In this document: positions 48,851 to 57,936 of the stretch, piece after piece
Layout of the letters: every line of letters begins with the position of its first letter
How positions within the stretch are numbered: position 1 is the first letter of the stretch
Source of the DNA: Lacticaseibacillus jixianensis
GTDB lineage: Bacteria > Bacillota > Bacilli > Lactobacillales > Lactobacillaceae
Assembly (NCBI RefSeq): GCF_003946485.1
Contig: NZ_RHOJ01000007.1
Span: 1-64,000, forward strand
DNA length: 64,000 bases
Reading direction: 5' to 3'
Program-made: the position numbers and the translations under genes
Notes under the pieces: model-generated
What the model saw: only the letters and a program-made list of their open reading frames with translations
The model's database searches: none
What the model was told of the DNA's origin: nothing

Positions 48851-51036
48851 GCAAGAATGAAATCAAGTCTGACGATCCTAAGCACTTTACCAACCGTGAG
48901 TTGAGCTGGCTGGCGTTCAATGACCGGGTGCTCGAAGAAGCCCGTGATAAGACCAACCCGCTGCTTGAACGGGTGCGGTTTCTGGCGATCACGCAAAGCA
49001 ATTTGGACGAATTCTTCAACGTCCGGGTGGCGAGCCTGCGCAAAATGGTCGCGGTCGACTACCAAACGCCTGACGCCGCGGGGCTGACGCCGGTGCAGCA
49101 GCTTGCCGGGATCGCCAAGGACGCGCACGCGATGGTCGAAAAGCAGTATTCGACCTGGACGCGCTCCTTGATGCCGCGACTAGACGAACTGGATATTCAC
49201 TTGCTGGGCATCGATCAGCTTTCGCAGCGGCAGGCGGACTTTTGCCGGGACTACTTTGACCAAGAATTGTACCCAGTCCTCACGCCGATGGGGGTCGACC
49301 CGACCCGGCCGTTTCCGTTTTTGGCGAATAACTCCTTAAATCTGGCCATCAGGCTCCAACGCCCGGAAGACGAGGGTAAAGACGACAAGGATGAGAAGAA
49401 TCGCAGCTTTGCCATGGTGCAGGTCCCTGATGTCTTCCCGCGGGTCTTACGCTTGCCAGGCGGCGATAACGAGTTCATCCTGCTTGAGAACGTCATTCGC
49501 CAACACCTGGACGACTTGTTCGTCGGCGCCACGATTCGCGAGACGGCGCTGTTTCGGGTGACGCGCGACATGGACCTCGATGTGGCCGAAGAGGACGCAT
49601 CCGATTTAATGAAGGAGATCCAGTCCCAGCTCAAAAAGCGCCAGCGCGGCAAAGTGATGCGGCTGGAAATCGATGCTGACATGAGCAAGTATCTGCGCAA
49701 GCGGCTGATCAAGGGCCTCGGGGTCGAAAAGGAAAGTGCGATTTACGCCATCAAGGGCCCAATTGATCTCAACGTGCTGTCCAAGCTGGTCAAGCAGGTG
49801 CGCGGGCACGCCGACTTGGTGTACCCGCCATTCAAGCCCTACCTTAATCAGCAGCTGGTTCAGGGCAACTTGTTTGACCAGATTCGGGATCACGATATCT
49901 TCATGCAGCATCCGTATGATTCCTTCACCCCGGTGGTTGAATTCATCCATCAGGCCGCGCTGGATCCGCAGGTGCTGGCCGTGAAAATGACCTTATACCG
50001 GGTCTCCTCCAAGTCACCGATTATTTCCTACCTGAAACTGGCCGCGCAAAATGGCAAGCAGGTGACGGTCCTAGTCGAGCTCAAAGCACGTTTTGATGAG
50101 GAAAATAACGTCCACTGGGCGCAGGAGCTGGAGCGCGCCGGCTGCCACGTGATCTACGGACTGGTTGGCCTGAAGACGCACAGTAAGCTGGCGCTGGTGG
50201 TGCGCCGCGATGAGGACGGGATTCGCCGCTACATGCACATGGCGACGGGGAACTACAACGACGTGACCGCCCGCGTTTACACCGACATGGGCCTTTTCAC
50301 CGCGGACACCGAAATGGGCACGGACGCGTCGAACATTTTCAACATGCTTTCGGGCTTTTCCGAGCCGGCTTACTTTAACAAGCTGGTGATCGCGCCACTG
50401 GGGATCCGCGACTTTCTCAAGGAGCGGATCGCCGAAGAGATCGCCGAGGCGAAGGCGGGCCGGCCGGCCGTGATCCGGATGAAAATGAACTCCCTCTCGG
50501 ACACGGACATGATTTTGGCGCTTTACAAAGCCTCTGCCGCAGGGGTTAAGATCGACCTGCTCGTGCGCGGGATCTGCAACCTCAAGGTGGGGATCCCCGG
50601 GGTGTCTGAGAACATCACGGTCCACTCGATCGTCGGCCGGTTCTTGGAGCACAGTCGGATCTACTACTTCTACGCTGGCGGGGCGGAGCACCTTTACTTG
50701 TCCTCTGCGGACCTGATGAAGCGCAACCTGTCGCGGCGCGTTGAGCTGCTGTTCCCAATCATGCAGGACGATATTCACGATCGGATCATCCAAATTTTCA
50801 ACACCCTATGGGACGATAACGTGAAAACGCGGGTCTTGCAGGCTGACGATTCGTGGACGCGCGTCGACCGCCGCGGGGTCAACCCGCAAAATGCCCAGGA
50901 AACGTTCCTCGAGGAAGCAGCGGCGAAGACTGCCGCTCAGGCGGCACACAAGGAGCAAGCAGCACCGGTGGACCCGGCCAGCGCGCGTCACTTCACGCCG
51001 CTCACGGCGCCGCAAAGCCAGGAGGATGAGCGATGA
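48847..51036 (+). CDS. ppk: polyphosphate kinase 1
   Basis: 729 residues. PPK1 layout: N-domain (YFTNRELSWLAFNDRVLEEA-like, residues about 12-35), H-domain, and two C-terminal phospholipase-D-like domains with His445 (KTHSKLALV, the autophosphorylated residue) and His602 (LEHSRIYYF). Transfers the gamma phosphate of ATP reversibly to polyphosphate. It overlaps ppx2 upstream and ppx1 downstream by 4 bp each, so the three are one translationally coupled operon. The Ala/Gln/Pro-rich C-tail (about 690-729) is probably disordered. Confidence 0.96.
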   Translation: MSKNEIKSDDPKHFTNRELSWLAFNDRVLEEARDKTNPLLERVRFLAITQSNLDEFFNVRVASLRKMVAVDYQTPDAAGLTPVQQLAGIAKDAHAMVEKQYSTWTRSLMPRLDELDIHLLGIDQLSQRQADFCRDYFDQELYPVLTPMGVDPTRPFPFLANNSLNLAIRLQRPEDEGKDDKDEKNRSFAMVQVPDVFPRVLRLPGGDNEFILLENVIRQHLDDLFVGATIRETALFRVTRDMDLDVAEEDASDLMKEIQSQLKKRQRGKVMRLEIDADMSKYLRKRLIKGLGVEKESAIYAIKGPIDLNVLSKLVKQVRGHADLVYPPFKPYLNQQLVQGNLFDQIRDHDIFMQHPYDSFTPVVEFIHQAALDPQVLAVKMTLYRVSSKSPIISYLKLAAQNGKQVTVLVELKARFDEENNVHWAQELERAGCHVIYGLVGLKTHSKLALVVRRDEDGIRRYMHMATGNYNDVTARVYTDMGLFTADTEMGTDASNIFNMLSGFSEPAYFNKLVIAPLGIRDFLKERIAEEIAEAKAGRPAVIRMKMNSLSDTDMILALYKASAAGVKIDLLVRGICNLKVGIPGVSENITVHSIVGRFLEHSRIYYFYAGGAEHLYLSSADLMKRNLSRRVELLFPIMQDDIHDRIIQIFNTLWDDNVKTRVLQADDSWTRVDRRGVNPQNAQETFLEEAAAKTAAQAAHKEQAAPVDPASARHFTPLTAPQSQEDER

Positions 51037-51977
51037 ATTACTATGCCGTGATCGACCTGGGCTCCAACTCAGCGCGGCTTTCAGTGTGGCCAATGACTAC
51101 TGACGGGACGCCAAAGGAAGTGGTTAAGCTCAAGGAAATGGTTCGCCTGTCCGAGGAGATGGGGCCAGAGCGGACGTTGAAGGAGCCGGCGATGGTGCGC
51201 ACCATCGCGGCGCTGAAGAAGTTTGCGACGGCCCTGCGCGCGTTTCACCCGCTAAAGCTGGACGTACTGGCAACGGCGGCGGCCCGCGGCGCTGCCAACC
51301 AGAAGGCCTTCCTGACTCGGGTCAAGGCGGAGACGGGCCTTGCAATTACTGTGATCTCCGGCAGCCGTGAGGCCGAGCTGGATTACCTGGGGGTCGTCAA
51401 CACCCTGCCGATCCAAAATGCGCTGATCATGGACACCGGCGGGGGCTCGACAGAGCTGGCCCTGGTGCAAAGTCGCAAGCTGGCCCACCGCATTTCGCTG
51501 CCGGTGGGGGCGGTCAATTTGTCAGAGCGTTACCTGAGCGCAGACCGCGTTAAACCGGTGGAGCTGTTCAACCTCATTACCGATCTCTCAACAATGTTGA
51601 ACGGGGTCTGGTGGCTGCGTAAGGCCCTGAACTTGCCAATCGTTGCCCTGGGCGGCTCTAACCGCACCCTCGCCAAGATTCAGCGCCGGCGTGAGGCGCT
51701 TGGCAACTACGAGGATATCCATGGCTACCGGATGTCGACGACTGCCGCCAATGCAATATACGCCGACGTCCTGGGCAAGGACCTGACGGCGCGCAAGGAG
51801 ATCCCTGGGCTGGCGCGCGAACGGGCGGACATCATCATTGGCGGCCTGACCCCGGTGATCACAATGCTGCGCTACATCGACTGTGATCGGCTGATGTTTT
51901 CGCAAAATGGGCTGCGAGAAGGCGCACTGTATCAGTATCTGACCACCACCGAGAACTTTGCGGTGAACGAGCCTTAA
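51033..51977 (+). CDS. ppx1: exopolyphosphatase, Ppx/GppA
   Basis: 314 residues, the short single-fold form. Intact phosphate loops IDLGSNSARL (residues 7-16) and MDTGGGSTEL, and LGGSNRTLAK near residue 208. It removes terminal phosphate from polyphosphate or hydrolyses pppGpp. Start overlaps ppk by 4 bp with AGGAG upstream. With ppk it allows controlled build-up and breakdown of polyphosphate. Confidence 0.94.
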   Translation: MNYYAVIDLGSNSARLSVWPMTTDGTPKEVVKLKEMVRLSEEMGPERTLKEPAMVRTIAALKKFATALRAFHPLKLDVLATAAARGAANQKAFLTRVKAETGLAITVISGSREAELDYLGVVNTLPIQNALIMDTGGGSTELALVQSRKLAHRISLPVGAVNLSERYLSADRVKPVELFNLITDLSTMLNGVWWLRKALNLPIVALGGSNRTLAKIQRRREALGNYEDIHGYRMSTTAANAIYADVLGKDLTARKEIPGLARERADIIIGGLTPVITMLRYIDCDRLMFSQNGLREGALYQYLTTTENFAVNEP

Positions 51978-52074
51978 CCGATTGCCAAAGCTTTGCTTAA
52001 AAGCCGCCCGAATGCGCATGCAGTCAGGCGACTTTTGGTATAACTGAACTATCAACTAGAAATGGAGCAAACAC

Positions 52075-53058
52075 ATGAAAAAATGGCTTTTTGCGTTAGC
52101 GGCGGCCGCTACCACGCTGGTCGGCATGGCTGGCGTTCAGCAAGCGTCCGTGCACGCCGCAGACACATGGACGCCAGTAGCGACGTTAGGGGTCTCGTTG
52201 ACCCCTGCCCAAAAGAGCGGGACCTTGACCACCTTAGAGAATGCGGCCAGCGTCAGCGATGTTACGCAGCTGACCGTCAACGGCAGCACGCTAGTTAAGT
52301 ATCTCAATCCGGCGGGGTCGTCGTTCACGCCCAATTCTGGGGTATGGTCCAGCGCGCTGGTGCAAAAGACCAGCAGCGGCGGCATCAACGTTCAGATCGT
52401 GGACTATAACGGGGTCAATAACATCACGACCATCACCGCTGACCAGTACCGCAACGCGGCACTGACCGCCGGCGTCAGCAACGCCAACATCTACATCACC
52501 AGTGCGGTCAAGATCGACGGCTCCGGCGCCTTGGCGGGGGTCTATGCCGCCTTCGCGCAAAATGGCGAGACCCTGAACTCATCGCAGATCACCGCCGCCC
52601 AAGACGAGGTCAACACCTTGTCTGGCATCACCCAGGCCAACAAGGGCCAGGACGGTTACTCCGATAAGCAGCTGAACAACGCCGTGGCGGGGATGAAGTC
52701 GCAGATGGCTAGTCAGAGCAACAGCGGCACGCAGACACTGTCGCAGAATCAGATTGGCAACATTGTCGACAGTCAGCTGAAGCAGAACAACCTGACCACG
52801 GTCATCAACAACAACCAGCGCACGCAGATCATCAACCTGCTGGTCAAGATCCAAAACTCTGGCGCGCTGAAAAGCAGCGACTTCAAGGCGCAGGCAAACA
52901 AGCTGGCGTCCAGCATTCAAGCCAGCGCCAAAGGCCTGTTCAGCAAGCTGAAGGGCCTAGATACCCCAGAAAACCGCAACTTCCTCCAGCGGCTCTGGGA
53001 TAGTATCGTGAACTTCTTCGAGACTTTGGGTGATTGGATCCAAAGCCTGTTCAGCTAA
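52075..53058 (+). CDS. secreted DUF1002 family protein
   Basis: 327 residues with a signal peptide (1-28, cut near VHA-A). Residues about 30-290 match DUF1002, Firmicutes exoproteins of unknown role, with a Ser/Asn/Gln-rich central stretch (SQMASQSNSGTQTLSQNQ). The last 30 residues (LWDSIVNFFETLGDWIQSLF) are strongly amphipathic and could bind the membrane. An extended -10 (TGGTATAAC) lies near 52037. A strong bidirectional terminator follows. Confidence 0.87.
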   Translation: MKKWLFALAAAATTLVGMAGVQQASVHAADTWTPVATLGVSLTPAQKSGTLTTLENAASVSDVTQLTVNGSTLVKYLNPAGSSFTPNSGVWSSALVQKTSSGGINVQIVDYNGVNNITTITADQYRNAALTAGVSNANIYITSAVKIDGSGALAGVYAAFAQNGETLNSSQITAAQDEVNTLSGITQANKGQDGYSDKQLNNAVAGMKSQMASQSNSGTQTLSQNQIGNIVDSQLKQNNLTTVINNNQRTQIINLLVKIQNSGALKSSDFKAQANKLASSIQASAKGLFSKLKGLDTPENRNFLQRLWDSIVNFFETLGDWIQSLFS

Positions 53059-53065
53059 GCAGATC

Positions 53066-53119
53066 AAAATCGCCTCACGGCATTGCCCGCAACTGCGCGC
53101 AACCGTGAGGCGATTTTTT
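53066..53119. terminator. bidirectional intrinsic terminator
   Basis: AAAATCGCCTCACGG pairs with CCGTGAGGCGATTTT; T-runs on both strands. It overlaps the stop of the leftward Nudix gene by 2 bp. Confidence 0.9.
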
Positions 53120-53621
53120 AGTCGTGCCGGGCCCGTTGCACCACTGCGGCCCAGTCGGTATCACTGCCGGCCAAGCGGGCAGTTGCGGCGGGAAGCGGCA
53201 ACAGTGCCACTGCCGCGACCTCCGATTTCTGCAGGACGAGCTGGGCCACGGTCAGCCCGGGGAAGGTGACCTGGTACACGACCTCGACCCAGGAGGCGTG
53301 CCACAGGGTCGCGACCGGCGATTCCTGGGTAAAGTCAGCGGTAAGGCCGAGTTCCTCGTGCAGCTCGCGTGCCGCCGCCTGGGCACTTGATTCACCGCGC
53401 AGCGCAGACCCGCCGGCGGCCAGGTCCCAGCAGCCCGGCCGGTGCAGCTTGTGCGGACTGCGGCGCTGCACGAGCAGCCGGCCGTGGCCATCGAACACCA
53501 GGAGCGCGACGGTCAGGTGATACAGTCCGTGCGGCACCGGGTCTTTGCGGCGCTGCTTGCCGACGAGGTTAAATTTCCGGTCATAAAGATCCCATGGTTC
53601 GTTCAGTTTATCGGTGATCAT
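53118..53621 (-). CDS. Nudix hydrolase
   Basis: 167 residues. Complete Nudix box from GGSALRGE through RELHEELGL (about residues 70-92). The N-terminus DLYDRKFNLVGKQRR resembles the IPP-isomerase-like YfcD group, whose members hydrolyse nucleoside diphosphate-linked substrates of unknown identity. Cytoplasmic. Monocistronic, with the gene-end palindrome of the neighbour upstream. Confidence 0.9.
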   Translation of the reverse strand: MITDKLNEPWDLYDRKFNLVGKQRRKDPVPHGLYHLTVALLVFDGHGRLLVQRRSPHKLHRPGCWDLAAGGSALRGESSAQAAARELHEELGLTADFTQESPVATLWHASWVEVVYQVTFPGLTVAQLVLQKSEVAAVALLPLPAATARLAGSDTDWAAVVQRARHD

Positions 53622-53730
53622 TTTGCCGCCCCCATTCTTGGAAGGCTTAGTTTACACGTCGGGGTCTGCAGATGCAAAAAGGGTAAGCCCGAAAAGCCGC
53701 GGTGCGTTCTGGCAAACACTGCCAAGCACG

Positions 53731-53778
53731 CAAACTCCTCTGGGCCGCGCTTCTAGAAACGCGGCGCAGAGGCGTTTG
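53731..53778. repeat. gene-end palindrome (second palindromic family)
   Basis: CAAACTCCTCTG pairs with CAGAGGCGTTTG (one mismatch); inner GCCGCG/CGCGGC around CTTCTAGAAA. It lies 40 bp behind the stop of the leftward DHFR-like gene. Confidence 0.7.
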
Positions 53779-53818
53779 TCCTTTGGGCGACACCGGTTTG
53801 GGGCGCAGTCGTCCAGGC

Positions 53819-54358
53819 TTATTCTTCGGCTTGCTTGCAGACTTGGTAAGTCAGCGTGACCACCTGGCCGTGCTGCATGGTGCTCTCCAGCTTCAGCGGG
53901 ACGTCCGTCAGGTTCGTGGACACAAGGCTGATCCCGTCGCCCAAGAGGACCGGGGCAATGGTGATGGTCAGCTTATCGATCAACTCCGCTTTCAGCAGTT
54001 CGGTGAAGATATCGGCACCGCCCACCAGCCAAATGTCGCCGCCTTTTTTCGCTTTCAATTGGCGAACGAATTCCGGAATGTTGCCGGCAACCACGGTGGT
54101 CGGGTCGTCAGTATCGTGCAGTGTGGTCGAAAAGACGTACGACTCCTTATCTTGGTAAGGATAGGTCCCGGCGAGCTTGAGCGCGCGCTGGTAGGTCTTG
54201 CGGCCCATCAGCACCGTGTCGACGTTTTGGTAGAAGCCTTGGTATGCGTCGTCTCCTGCGCTGGAGTTCAACTTGCGCAGCCAATCTGTGCTGCCGTTGG
54301 GTTCAGCGATAAAACCGTCAAGACTTTCGGTAAGGTACAAAATCACATTGCGAGACAT
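53819..54358 (-). CDS. dihydrofolate reductase family protein (RibD C-terminal-like)
   Basis: 179 residues. Pattern of the RibD_C/YyaP group: MSRNVILYLTESLDGFIA at the start, VDTVLMGRKTYQ, IWLVGGADIFTELL, PVLLGDG. NADPH-dependent reductase fold; the real substrate is unknown, and it is not the housekeeping FolA. Start behind GAGGGTGG. A minus-strand extended -10 (TGCTACAAT, 54397-54389) precedes it. Confidence 0.88.
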   Translation of the reverse strand: MSRNVILYLTESLDGFIAEPNGSTDWLRKLNSSAGDDAYQGFYQNVDTVLMGRKTYQRALKLAGTYPYQDKESYVFSTTLHDTDDPTTVVAGNIPEFVRQLKAKKGGDIWLVGGADIFTELLKAELIDKLTITIAPVLLGDGISLVSTNLTDVPLKLESTMQHGQVVTLTYQVCKQAEE

Positions 54359-54428
54359 CCAACCACCCTCTTCTGTTTGATTAAGTTAATTGTAGCACAA
54401 AAGAAAACGGTTTCTCAGACTTTCATAA

Positions 54429-54938
54429 TCACCGCCGCGACCAAAGATCGACGGTGCATTCGGCAAGCACATGCCCAGCCATGGCATGACGCAGTTCGGA
54501 GAGCCAGTAGCCGTCTGCTAAAGTTAGTGCGCTGTCCAGGGCAAAAACGGTCAGTGTGTAGGCGTGATCCGCGTTGGGCGGTTGCGGACCCACATAACCG
54601 GTGACTGTCAGCGGGTCGGTGTTGCCGACGATTCGCCCAGCAGTGGAGTTATGGCCTTGAATCATGGACAGACTGCCGTCATGGCTGGCGTTCTCTGGGA
54701 TCACCGTCGTGCCGGCGGGGATGTTGGCCGCGGTCCAGTGGATCCACGGGAAGCCGGACACCGGCACCGCATCGTAGTCGATCAACCACAGCGCGAAAGT
54801 CTGCGTCTGACTGGGTGCATCCTTGATTTCAATGGGGAAACTGCGGGTCGGAGTGCCGGCATGCTTGTCTGCTTCCGGCGCATACTTGCCGAATTTGTCG
54901 GCGAGGTAGCCGTTTGTTGTCGGAACGTTTACTTCCAT
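54429..54938 (-). CDS. YbhB/YbcL-type PEBP-like protein
   Basis: 169 residues from the second ATG, 9 bp behind AGGAGG; the first ATG is only 3 bp from it. PEBP landmarks: ALWLIDYDAVP, PWIHWTAANIP, and YVGPQPPNADHAYTLTVFAL, here given as the segment at about residues 115-135. The family binds phosphorylated or anionic ligands; the bacterial role is unclear. No signal peptide, so it is cytoplasmic. Confidence 0.9.
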   Translation of the reverse strand: MEVNVPTTNGYLADKFGKYAPEADKHAGTPTRSFPIEIKDAPSQTQTFALWLIDYDAVPVSGFPWIHWTAANIPAGTTVIPENASHDGSLSMIQGHNSTAGRIVGNTDPLTVTGYVGPQPPNADHAYTLTVFALDSALTLADGYWLSELRHAMAGHVLAECTVDLWSRR

Positions 54939-55000
54939 TGTCATTCGCCTCCTGTTAGCGTTAACTTAAGAGTACCACGAACCGGAAAGGCGGGCTTACA

Positions 55001-55777
55001 ATGGAGTATGACCAGCACGTGCACACCTATTTCTCGTTTGATTCAACCGCGCAGTTCGAAGACTACCTCGCCCAGACTGCGGCGCCTTTTATCACGACGG
55101 AGCACCTTGAACTCGCCAATCCCGACGATGGCGGGCGAGACGATGAACCGGATCAGGCCGCGTACTCGGCCAAGCTCACCGCACTTAAGCGCCGGTACGC
55201 GAACCGGTTTCTGCGCGGAATCGAATGCGGCGATTACGCGCCGCGGCGTGCTGATCTTGCCCGCTATCTCGCCGCCCAGCCGTTTGACCTGGTGCTGCTC
55301 AGCTTCCACCACGATGGTCATCACGACTTTCAGGATCCCATATTTCGCCGCCGGGAGCCGAAAGCACACGTGCAGGCCTACTTTGAGCGGATGCTGACGG
55401 GGCTTGAGCAGACCACTTACGGGGACGTGCTGGCACATTTTGATTACGGGTTGCGGGTGCTGGATGTGACCCCGGCCCAGCTTGAGGCATGGGCCAAGCC
55501 GTGCCTGCAGGCCATCTTCGGCCAAGTGGTCCGGCGCGGCATGGCACTTGAGGTCAACACGAAGTCAATGGATCGCTGGCAGGATGCCGAGCTGTACGAG
55601 CTGGTGCTGCCGTGGTACCGCGCGGCCGGCGGCGAGTTGATCACCTTGGGGTCGGATAGTCATACGGCCGAGAAACTGCAAAGCGGGTTCGCAGCGGCCA
55701 AGCAGATGCTGCGGCGGACCGGGTTCACCAAGGTGGCCTTTTACGAGCAGCATCGCCCACAGCTGGTGCGCTTTTAA
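55001..55777 (+). CDS. PHP-domain phosphatase, HisJ-like
   Basis: 258 residues. PHP metal-binding pattern: DQHVHTYFSFD near residues 4-14, TTEHLEL, SFHH, HFDYG and GSDSHTAEK. It matches histidinol-phosphatase HisJ-type proteins. No other his genes are nearby, so the substrate may be another phosphomonoester. Start 5 bp behind AAAGGCGGGC. The HELLH gene follows after 33 bp with its own AGGAGG. Confidence 0.88.
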   Translation: MEYDQHVHTYFSFDSTAQFEDYLAQTAAPFITTEHLELANPDDGGRDDEPDQAAYSAKLTALKRRYANRFLRGIECGDYAPRRADLARYLAAQPFDLVLLSFHHDGHHDFQDPIFRRREPKAHVQAYFERMLTGLEQTTYGDVLAHFDYGLRVLDVTPAQLEAWAKPCLQAIFGQVVRRGMALEVNTKSMDRWQDAELYELVLPWYRAAGGELITLGSDSHTAEKLQSGFAAAKQMLRRTGFTKVAFYEQHRPQLVRF

Positions 55778-55810
55778 GGCGCAAGCGGTTAATCGAGGAG
55801 GAACAAACTG

Positions 55811-56743
55811 ATGAACGAAGAAATTTCGATTTTGCTGGATGAAGTGAAACAGCATTACACCATGCCGGTAGACGTGGTGATCGACGGGCCGGCCTCAGGG
55901 GTCCTCACGCACACCCAATCGACGCAGAAACTGCTGCCCAATGGCCACCTTGAGCTGAGGATCAGCGACACCACCAATGTGGACTACACCCTCAGCCATG
56001 AGCTGTTGCACATGAAACTGGTGACGGACGGCTTTCCGCCGCTGCAGTACCGGCTGGCGACGGGCGAGCCGCAAGTGGACCAGCAGTTCTTTGCGGTGGG
56101 GACGGCGCTGTACAACGCGGCGCTGCACCTGCCGATCCGCGCCGCGCAGGCCAAGCTGGGGGTGTTGACCCCGGCGGTCGAAAAGCAGCTGGCGGCGGGG
56201 GTGACGGCGGTCTTGCCGAAGACGCCGCGGCCGGACCAGCTGGTTTACTGCGTGATGACGCTGCTGGATGCGCTGGTGGCGTTTGAAGGCGGCAGCAAGG
56301 GCCAGCTCAAATACTGGGGTGCTAACTACGCGGACGCCTTGCCACTGGCCCAGCAGCTTTACACGACGCTGATGGCGAAGCCGTGCACCAGGCCGTTTGA
56401 CTTCCGCCGCATGGTCGTGCGGCTGTGGTGGCAGTTCGATCAGATCTTGCAAAAGCATGGGTTTCAGGCGACCGCCAACGCGGAGTTCGCCACCTTGCCG
56501 CCGATCCTTTCCGAGCGGCAGCTCCGCTTGGCGCTGAACCAGACGTTCGAAGTGTTGCACAGTGAAATGATCGACCGCACGACCAAAAAGCGGGCCTACG
56601 TTGCCTTGGGTAAGGGCGACGGGCAGAACGCCTTTGTGCTGCCTTTGGCCAATTTGTCGGCGGAAGGATTCCAGCAGCTTTACCAGACGCCGCTTAAGAC
56701 GGTGCTGCTCCAGTACAAGGTGGATTACGCGATTCGCGGCTAG
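55811..56743 (+). CDS. HELLH-containing protein (IpaB/EvcA family annotation)
   Basis: 310 residues. An HExxH zinc-protease-like motif is at residues 63-67 (LSHELLH) after a beta-rich N-terminus; the rest is mostly helical. Lactobacillus homologues carry the label IpaB/EvcA family, which is a name without a known function. There is no signal peptide, so an intracellular metallopeptidase or a fold relative is possible. It starts behind GAGGAGG and is 10 bp from the sirtuin gene, likely one transcript. Confidence 0.65.
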   Translation: MNEEISILLDEVKQHYTMPVDVVIDGPASGVLTHTQSTQKLLPNGHLELRISDTTNVDYTLSHELLHMKLVTDGFPPLQYRLATGEPQVDQQFFAVGTALYNAALHLPIRAAQAKLGVLTPAVEKQLAAGVTAVLPKTPRPDQLVYCVMTLLDALVAFEGGSKGQLKYWGANYADALPLAQQLYTTLMAKPCTRPFDFRRMVVRLWWQFDQILQKHGFQATANAEFATLPPILSERQLRLALNQTFEVLHSEMIDRTTKKRAYVALGKGDGQNAFVLPLANLSAEGFQQLYQTPLKTVLLQYKVDYAIRG

Positions 56744-56753
56744 GAGGCGCGCG

Positions 56754-57440
56754 ATGTTTGATCTTAAGGAAGCCATTGCTCAAGCCCAATTTGTGACGTT
56801 TATGACCGGTGCCGGGGTGTCGACGGCGTCCGGCATTCCCGATTACCGCAGCAAGGGCGGGCTGTATTCCGACCTCGCCAGCCCGGAAGAGGCGCTTTCG
56901 GACGATAATCTGCGCCTGCACCATCAGGCCTTTCACGATTGGGTGGTCAAGAAAATGTATTACCCAAACGCCAAGCCCAACGTGATCCACGAAAAGATGG
57001 CTGCGATCACGAATGAGAAGGGCGCCATCGTCACCCAAAACGTTGACGGCCTGCATCAAAAGGGTGGTGCCAAACACGTGATCGAGTTTCATGGCAATCT
57101 TTACAATATTTTCTGTCAAACCTGCGGCCGGCATTTTGACTACCAGACGTACCTGAAGTCGGATGTTCACGAGGCGGACGGCGGCGTTTTGCGCCCGGGG
57201 ATCGTGCTGTACGGTGAGCCCATCGAGCCAAATGTGATCGCGCGCGCCGTGAGTGCTATTCGGCAGGCGGATCTGCTGGTGGTGGTGGGGACGAGCTTTC
57301 AGGTCTACCCGTTTGCCGGCCTGATCGGGTATGCAAGGCCGGACGCGGTCCTGGCGGCGGTCAACCGGGAGCCGATCGCACTGCCCGCGGGGGCGCACAT
57401 GGTCCTTGGGGACGCGACCGCCGTGTTTGCCAAGCTGTAG
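56754..57440 (+). CDS. cobB: sirtuin NAD-dependent protein deacylase
   Basis: 228 residues from the ATG behind TAGGAGG (the frame is open upstream in the HELLH gene). Motifs: GAGVSTASGIPDYRS (NAD site), TQNVDGLHQKGG, EFHGN with the catalytic His, and GTSFQVYPF. Only the first zinc CxxC (CQTC) is present; the second pair is replaced in KSDVHEADGGVLRPG, so zinc binding may be lost. Removes acyl groups from lysine using NAD+. Confidence 0.9.
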   Translation: MFDLKEAIAQAQFVTFMTGAGVSTASGIPDYRSKGGLYSDLASPEEALSDDNLRLHHQAFHDWVVKKMYYPNAKPNVIHEKMAAITNEKGAIVTQNVDGLHQKGGAKHVIEFHGNLYNIFCQTCGRHFDYQTYLKSDVHEADGGVLRPGIVLYGEPIEPNVIARAVSAIRQADLLVVVGTSFQVYPFAGLIGYARPDAVLAAVNREPIALPAGAHMVLGDATAVFAKL

Positions 57441-57462
57441 ATGAGCGATCGAGGTGATAAGC

Positions 57463-57936
57463 ATGACCAAACAATTAACCGTTGGCTTGGTATCAACCAA
57501 AACCGGCGTCGTAATGATCAATCGGGCCAAGCCGCCCTATCGGGGCCTGTGGAACGGACTAGGCGGTAAGGTGGAACCAGGGGAGACCCCCTTCGAGGGG
57601 ATGGCCCGCGAATTCCACGAAGAGTCGGGGCTGATGCTGCCGCCGGACCGCTTTCATGCCTGCGGGCTGGTGCACTGGTACGTTGACGAGGCGCTGCGAG
57701 GGGATCTCTTCCTGTTCACGGCCCACACCAGCCAGGAGCTGACGCTTCCCATGCAAACGCGCGAGGGCATTGTCGCCGCGATGGCACCGGACTGGCTCAA
57801 GGCCCCAGATAACCTGGGCCTGGTGCCGGATTTGGCGGCCATGCTCCCGTACTTTGAACAAGGAACAAACGTCACGCTGCGGTCTGATTTTGCCGGCGAT
57901 CGGTTCCTGAGTCTGACGGTGGCAAACGATGATTAA
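57463..57936 (+). CDS. Nudix hydrolase (MutT-like)
   Basis: 157 residues from the ATG behind GAGGTGATAA. The Nudix box runs from GGKVEPGE to REFHEESGL (about residues 35-58), in the MutT/8-oxo-dGTPase-like arrangement with NGLGGKVEPGE. It could clean oxidised nucleotides, but specificity is not predictable. It overlaps the DUF72 gene by 8 bp and follows the sirtuin gene by 22 bp. Confidence 0.88.
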   Translation: MTKQLTVGLVSTKTGVVMINRAKPPYRGLWNGLGGKVEPGETPFEGMAREFHEESGLMLPPDRFHACGLVHWYVDEALRGDLFLFTAHTSQELTLPMQTREGIVAAMAPDWLKAPDNLGLVPDLAAMLPYFEQGTNVTLRSDFAGDRFLSLTVANDD

